Below are positions 58,956-64,000 of a DNA stretch of 64,000 bases, one piece after another. Positions within the stretch are counted from its first letter, which is position 1. Each line of letters starts with the position of its first letter. The translations under genes and the position numbers were made by a program. The stretch covers positions 425,342,400 through 425,406,399 of the forward strand of contig CM046874.1 in NCBI GenBank assembly GCA_025667525.1. Reading direction: 5' to 3'. The notes beneath the pieces were generated by a model. It was given only the letters and a program-made list of their open reading frames with translations. It did not search any database and had not been told where the DNA came from. This stretch comes from Glebionis coronaria. Taxonomy: Eukaryota; Streptophyta; Magnoliopsida; Asterales; Asteraceae.

Positions 58956-59187
58956 CACACATCCGGAAGGATTCATTAATCCATATTATCCTGACAAGGT
59001 CTATCGTCTACACAAGGCACTCTATAGACTAAAACAAGCTCCAAGGGCATGGTACGACGAGCACTCAAAATTTTTGGTATCCAAAGGTTTCTCAAAAGGT
59101 TCCATTGATCTAACTTTGTTCATATATAAATAAGGGATGACATACTGCTTGTATAGATTTATGTTGCTGACATAATTTTCAGGTCTA

Positions 59188-60533
59188 TGATTGGTGTATT
59201 TTGCATACACCTAATAGCATGTTAATTTAGCATAATTGTATATATATTTTTTGTTATACATGTACTTTTAATGTATTTTGTGATTATTTAGGTTACGAGC
59301 GAAGTGGAATAAAAATGGACGCTTTATTAATTATTTGGAGAAACTACATTGTGAGCGCTGATAAATGAAGAAAAAATATTGAAGAAAGAGATTTGAGCGC
59401 GTCGCAATATTTTCAGTCATCTTTTATTGTCCGGGCTTCGTTCGAGCAATTATTGATGTTGGGTTATTTTTTATTGGGCCAAAGTTATTATATGCCAAAA
59501 GAATAAAAGAAAAAAAAAGAAATTTTTTTTTGGCCCATTGGACCCAATACCCAATAATCTATATATATAAATTGAAAGAGGAGAAAAAAAAATTCGACGG
59601 CACAACAATTGGAAGAGAAAAAAAAGTGACTTTTGGTTTTGAATACCAATTGTAGCCGCAATAAAAAAAAAGAATAAAAAAAGAAGAAAAACATTGAAGG
59701 GATTTGGTGGAGGATTTGAAAAAACGACAAAGGCACATCATTAAAGAAAAGAAAAGAGATTTTGAGGCAAGGAAAAGTTGTGAGGAGAATAAAAAAATCT
59801 TTTTATTCAAGAAGATGAATAGCGGAGAGCGGGTCCGGTGCATCGCGATGTCCGGCTAATTTTGTTGTAATTCCTTCCGGTAACTTTATTTATGGTTTGA
59901 TCATTACTTTTGGATTATCATATTTTTATTACATTGATTTATGATTTATTTATAAGTTATTTTTATCGATTTAATATTATGTTTAATTATTTGTGTGAGA
60001 CAATTTATTGTTAGTTAACGATTCATACTTATTTTATTTAGTAAAAAAAAAGATGGTCGTATAATAAACATAAATTGTACCTAAATAAATTGTTAAAACA
60101 TAATTATTGGTTGGATTAATATAAGATTTATTATCGCGAGTCATTGATAAACATAATAAATTCCAACATTAATTCATTCATATTAAGTCAAAATAATCTT
60201 TGTAGTCGGTTCTAAAAAGTTTCAATAATCCATAAGTGTGATCAACCATAAATATTAGGAGCTGGAAGGGATTACATTTTTCTTTTAATTGTTTACATCT
60301 TTATTTTATTTTTCTAGCTTTATTATTAGCTTAATAATTATTTTAATTTTTATTCCGCATTTTTATTATTAAAAGTATTTTAGTTGTTAGATTTCAAAAC
60401 CAAAACTTTGATTGATCAGTGATCACCCCAAAACTTAAACTAAAACCACATAGTCCTCGTGGATCGATACCCGCTTACCCTATCTAGTATAAGGTAATTA
60501 GGTTATTTTCGACCGGCACTTCGACGTCGATCA
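59188..60533 (+). repeat. Element G 5' LTR
   Basis: 1346 bp starting TGATTGGTGTATTTTGCATA and ending CGTCGATCA, six bases before the primer site. The start is placed where copia RT coding sense stops. No gene inside; A-rich frames at 59488-59843 are low complexity. Confidence 0.85.
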
Positions 60534-60539
60534 AAAATT

Positions 60540-60557
60540 TGGCGCCGCTGCCGGGGA
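60540..60557 (+). other. Element G primer-binding site (tRNA-Asp)
   Basis: TGGCGCCGCTGCCGGGGA, identical to the primer site of element D on the other strand. Confidence 0.92.
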
Positions 60558-60682
60558 CTCAGTGAGCTTTTCGATTAAGTTTTTGTTAATACTTTTCTTT
60601 AATAAAGTACAAAAATACAAAAAGATTTTATTTTTCTTGTTTGTTTGTTTGTTTTGTTTCTTGTGAGTGTGCAGGTTAGTGT

Positions 60683-61625
60683 ATGCGCACACGTAGATCG
60701 GGACGTACATCACCGTTAGCTTACGATCCTGAGGTTGAGAAAAGTGCAAGGTTAAGAAGGAAGACGTTTCGACAGTTTTCTACTAATCTCTATTTTTCAG
60801 GTTTAGCAGAGCTTTTCGCTGAAATGCCAGGTGACGAAGATGTTGGCGGAGGTGCTAGCGGCAGTAGTAGCGGAGAAGAATCTCCACCACGGGGTGTTGA
60901 TTCTTATTACAGGTCGGGGATCTTCGAGGATCCCTCGCCTGTCATTTATCCGGATCCGGTTAATGGGGTTACAAGTAACTTCAAGATCCAGCCGAACCTC
61001 ATAGCAATCTTGCCAGTGTTTAGAGGTCGTGAGGAGCCATACGCACATCTACGAGAATTCTTCTCAATTGCTGACACACATCAGGTTAATAACATTACCA
61101 AGGATGAGGTAAGACTTCGCCTTTTTCCTTTCTCACTTAAAGATCAAGCTAAGGACTGGTTCTCATCTCTTGAGCCAGGTAGTATTAACTTATGGTCTGA
61201 AATGCAATCTACTTTTCTTGAGGAATTTTATTCTATAAGTAAAACTGCTGCCATTAGGAATAAGATTAAATCCTTTCGTCAAATCCCAGGCGAGCAGTTT
61301 CATGAAGCATTTAATAGACTTAAGGAGTTATTAAGAACATGCCCTCATCACGATGTTCCAAAATGGGAGCTTGTCAAAGTCTTATATGATGGGTTGGATT
61401 ATAACAACCAACAATTTGTGATGGCCACTAGTGGGGGTATGTTTTTCTCGCGACCTATGGAGGAAGAATGAGAGTTTTTTGAAAAACTAAGCAAAGGTTC
61501 TAAGACCCAAGCTTCAGTGGATCGAAACAACCACCCATCTTCCGCCAATTATGTGTCTAACCGACGTGGCACAAATTCTGAAATTAGCGAGTTAAGTAAG
61601 AAAGTTGATCTTTTGTTGAAAATAT
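60683..61625 (+). pseudogene. Element G gag, capsid part
   Basis: Starts with a basic N-terminus (MRTRRSGRTSPL). The retrotransposon gag domain spans about residues 100-250: FRGREEPYAHLREFFSIAD, LRLFPFSLKDQAKDWFSSL, EEFYSISKTAAIRNKI, FRQIPGEQFHEAFNRLKELL and CPHHDVPKWELVKVLYDGL. A TGA at 61469-61471 stops the frame. Coding sense continues in the same frame to a second stop near 61625, after which the frame changes. Product would form the particle that packages element RNA. Confidence 0.92.
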
Positions 61626-61644
61626 AGGAAAAGGTGTTCCGAAT

Positions 61645-62670
61645 GTGTCTAATGTGTCGCATAGTGGGTGTTCAATGTGTGGTGATCCGAGTCACTCTGT
61701 CGATAATTGTCAAAGTTGGGGGGCACCACCAAATGAGGAGGTAAATGGAGTCTATGGTGGTCGTCCACGAAATGACCCATTCTCCGAAAGTTATAATCCT
61801 GGATGGCGCAATCACCCCAACCTCCGTTGGAAAGATGAAGACAATCGCCCTAATAATGCCCAACAACAACACTATGGTTACAAACCAAGGTATGAGGGTG
61901 GCGATTCATCTAACTTCCAACAAAATTCTTACAATCATAGGCAATAACAACAATATTCAAATCAGGGCCAAGGCCAAGATGACAACCGTCTCTTGAACCT
62001 TGACCGAAAATTTGATAGGCTTATGGATTCATTGTCTACCAACAATCAAGAGATTAATAGAAAATTCGAGGTCACTAATCAAAGACACGAGACCACTACT
62101 AAATCTATTGCAGCTCTTGAGAGACAAGTTGGTCAATTGGCGGATCAATTAAGCAAAAGAGACGAGGGAAGGCTACCGAGCTACCCCACCATGAATCCCG
62201 CACACAAGAAAAATGGAAATGAGCATGTGAATATGGTGACATCTCTTCGAAATGGTAAAATATACAACAATGACAAGGGAATTCCAAATTCTCCCGATGT
62301 CGAGGATTTCGTTACTGATGACGAAATTATTGTTGAAGGTAAAAATTCTGATAATGTTAAGTCCGGTTCTGAGTTGGTGAATGATTTGTTAAATGATTTT
62401 CCTAAACCAACAACACCGAATCCAAAAGATACGAAAACTCCCGAAGTTGAGGAGGGTGGTGTGTCCAGCACACCTTACCCTACGGCTTTGGAGAAATCGA
62501 CATCTGCAAGGTTAGCTAAAAAGGGTCCTCACGCTGAGGATATGTGGGAGACTTTCAAGCAAGTTAAGATCAATCCCCTTATTGATGCTATCAAGCAAAT
62601 TCCTGCATTATGCCAAGTTTTTAAAGGACTTGTGTACCCAGAAGAGGAAGCTGAAGGCGTCGTTGCCTAA
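61645..62670 (+). pseudogene. Element G gag, zinc knuckle and C-terminal part
   Basis: Next frame of the same polyprotein. It carries a CCHC knuckle (CSMCGDPSHSVDNC), then Asn/Gln-rich sequence with NNAQQQHYGYKPRY, an in-frame TAA at 61945-61947, and a coiled-coil-like segment (RKFDRLMDSLSTNNQEINRK). VTSLRNGKIYNN corresponds to the conserved Athila T-R-S-G-K region before protease. The frame runs out at 62670, overlapping the protease frame; the shift is near 62600. Confidence 0.9.
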
Positions 62671-63850
62671 AAAGATTGACCTAACTGAGCATGTTAGTGC
62701 AGTCTTATCTAGCTCTCTTCCTCCTAAATTCAAAGATCCTGGAGCACCGTTGATTTCAGTTGTGGTCGGAAATATTGCCATTAAGAAGGCGCTCCTTGAT
62801 CTTGGTGCCAGTATCAACATCCTTCCTGCTAGTTTGGTTGATAAGTATGACTTAGGAACTCTTCGTAAGACAGACACCATTATTTCCTTAGCCGATCGAT
62901 CTACCAAAATTCCTAGAGGTATCTTAGAGGATGTTATTGTGAAAGTTGATGATTTCTATTACCTAGTTGACTTCTTTGTTATGGACACCGAGTCACAATA
63001 CAAAGATGTTCAACCAACTTTTATCCTTGGGCGCCCATTTTTAGCCACGATAGATGCTAGGATTAATTGTCGGACTGGCGCCATGGATATTGCCTTCGGT
63101 AATAAGAAGATAAGATTGAATGTGTTTAATTCTATGAATTCTTCTAAGATGAATGAATGTTACCAAGTAGATGTGATTGATGAGGAAGTTCAAAAGCATG
63201 CATCCCGTATGCTTACGGATGATCCTTTGGAATTATATTTAACTGGTGATAATGAGGAGATTCTTGATGTTGCTGAAGTTATAGAGATTCAAGAGTGTTT
63301 GGTCAGTTCTTTGGACCATCAAAAACCACCTTGGTCGTATAAGGTGGAGCCATTGCCTTCTACTTTTGACACGGCCACGAAGCCGTCTCTGGAGGTGCCT
63401 CCAACTCTTGAGCTAAAACCTTTTCCATCCAATCTCAAATATGCTTTTCTAGGTCCTAACAATACATTACCCGTTATTGTTGCTTCTGATCTTTCTGAAT
63501 CACAAGAGGAAGCACTTATAAAAGTGCTTTCCAAGTACAAAGCAGCAGTGGGATGGACGATTGTAGACTTGAAAGGGATCAGCCCTTCATTATGTATGCA
63601 TCGAATTGTTACAGACCCAGATATTAAGCCAGCAAGAGATGCGCAAAGGCGTCTGAATCCTAATATGAAAGAGGTAGTCAAGACGGAAGTTCTTAAATGG
63701 TTAGATGCCGGTATCATCTATCCCATCTCGGATAGTAAATGGGTAAGTCCTACTCAAACGGTGCCTAAAAAGGCCGGAATCTCGTTGTTGAAACCGAGAA
63801 TGGGGAAAAACTCACAACCCGACCAGTTACTGGGTGGAGAGTTTGCATAG
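62582..63850 (+). pseudogene. Element G aspartic protease and start of reverse transcriptase
   Basis: 422-codon frame. Protease core: LPPKFKDPGAPLISVVVGN, the active-site stretch LDLGASINILPASLV, then ADRSTKIPRGILEDVIVKVD, VDFFVMDTE and FILGRPFLATIDA. A linker and the N-terminal part of reverse transcriptase follow: LSESQEEALIKVLSKYKAAV, GISPSLCMHRI, QRRLNPNMKEVVKTEVLKWL and ISDSKWVSPTQTVPKK. The frame shifts by one base near 63775-63790 and the RT sense continues in another frame. Catalytic DLGAS is intact. Confidence 0.92.
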
Positions 63851-64000
63851 ATTACCGTAAGCTGAATAATGCCACATCTAAAGATCACTTCCCACTACCT
63901 TTCATTGATCAAATAGTTGAGAAGCTTTCTGGTAAGAAATTCTATTGCTTCTTGGATGGGTACTCCGGTTATAATCAAATACCCATCCATCCTGATGACC
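63790..64000 (+). pseudogene. Element G reverse transcriptase, partial
   Basis: After the frameshift the plus strand reads GWRVCIDYRKLNNATSKDHF, then PLPFIDQIVEKLSGKKFYCF, LDGYSGYNQIPIHPDD, the fingers and first palm motif of Ty3/gypsy RT. The YxDD motif, RNase H and integrase would lie beyond the window. Confidence 0.93.

Larger units (their letters stand above)
56986..59187 (+). pseudogene. Element F: Ty1/copia integrase-to-reverse-transcriptase fragment
   Basis: The plus-strand sense reads the copia region between integrase and reverse transcriptase (EELEMLYGPMFDEYL, about 57117-57160). It then reads the RT domain: [64 protein letters not shown], then after a hAT insertion [19 protein letters not shown] and [21 protein letters not shown], then a YVADIIF catalytic block (normally YVDDIIF). 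In-frame stops occur near 57236, 57690, 57862, 59130 and 59150. The fragment is split at 58007-58955 and cut at 59187 by Athila element G. Non-functional. Confidence 0.88.
59188..64000 (+). mobile_element. Element G: Athila-type Ty3/gypsy retrotransposon, runs off the window
   Basis: 5' LTR 59188-60533, tRNA-Asp primer site 60540-60557, gag from 60683, protease from about 62600 and the start of reverse transcriptase at 63840-64000. It is inserted in copia fragment F (likely target duplication GTCTA, 59183-59187; partner outside the window). Several frame breaks show that this copy is inactive, but the damage is light. Confidence 0.93.

Noticed and set aside
59488..59843. Phe/Ser-rich minus-strand frames
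   Set aside because: They are translations of the A-rich, GAAAA-rich part of the Athila LTR.

Overview
The window is eukaryotic plant DNA, almost certainly from a eudicot. The evidence is spliced genes of plant families, Ty3/gypsy Tekay-type and Athila-type retrotransposons, Ty1/copia elements, plant hAT and Harbinger-like elements, and very AT-rich spacers. The repeat mix would suit a large-genome family such as Asteraceae, but I cannot prove the family from the sequence alone. There are no bacterial-style operons, rRNA genes or CRISPR arrays.

Positions 1-43360 form one stack of nested retrotransposons, all transcribed on the minus strand, and insertion order can be read from 5-bp target duplications. 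The outermost layer is a Ty1/copia element (E; LTR 42878-43360), whose gag is cut at 42154 by a Tekay-type gypsy element (A). Element A carries a second gypsy element, B (3693-27864), inserted in its gag (duplication TGCAC). B carries in its 5' LTR a 13.8-kb Athila-like element, D (11655-25436, duplication AGGTT). A also carries in its 5' leader a gypsy element, C (from 28122, duplication GAACG). A segment spanning the end of B, the start of A's gag and the C LTR was then duplicated in tandem (27337 onward, repeated from 35877), and the second C copy is now a solo LTR. D is unusual: its LTRs are about 3.9 kb and it encodes only gag and protease, with no recognisable reverse transcriptase or integrase.

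Positions 43361-46350 hold small DNA transposons: a MITE-like inverted-repeat element packed with ATCATATATGAT palindromes, and a Harbinger-like element with a broken Myb/SANT-type ORF1.

Positions 46400-55750 form a gene island with two convergent genes. A PTI1-like protein kinase lies on the plus strand (seven coding exons, 374 residues, 47642-50987). A chitinase-like GH19 protein of the CTL1/POM1 group lies on the minus strand (three exons, 319 residues, 52570-54819). Both look intact. Their introns and spacer contain a SINE, a hAT MITE, a second MITE, an inverted repeat and a local duplication. The kinase probably signals at the plasma membrane, and the chitinase-like protein acts in the wall during cellulose assembly; nothing shows that they work together.

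Positions 55750-64000 return to repeats. A decayed Ty1/copia pol fragment on the plus strand is split by a 949-bp hAT element, which holds a piece of a RING-H2 ubiquitin-ligase gene, and then by an Athila-type element (59188 to beyond the window end) with gag, protease and the start of reverse transcriptase.
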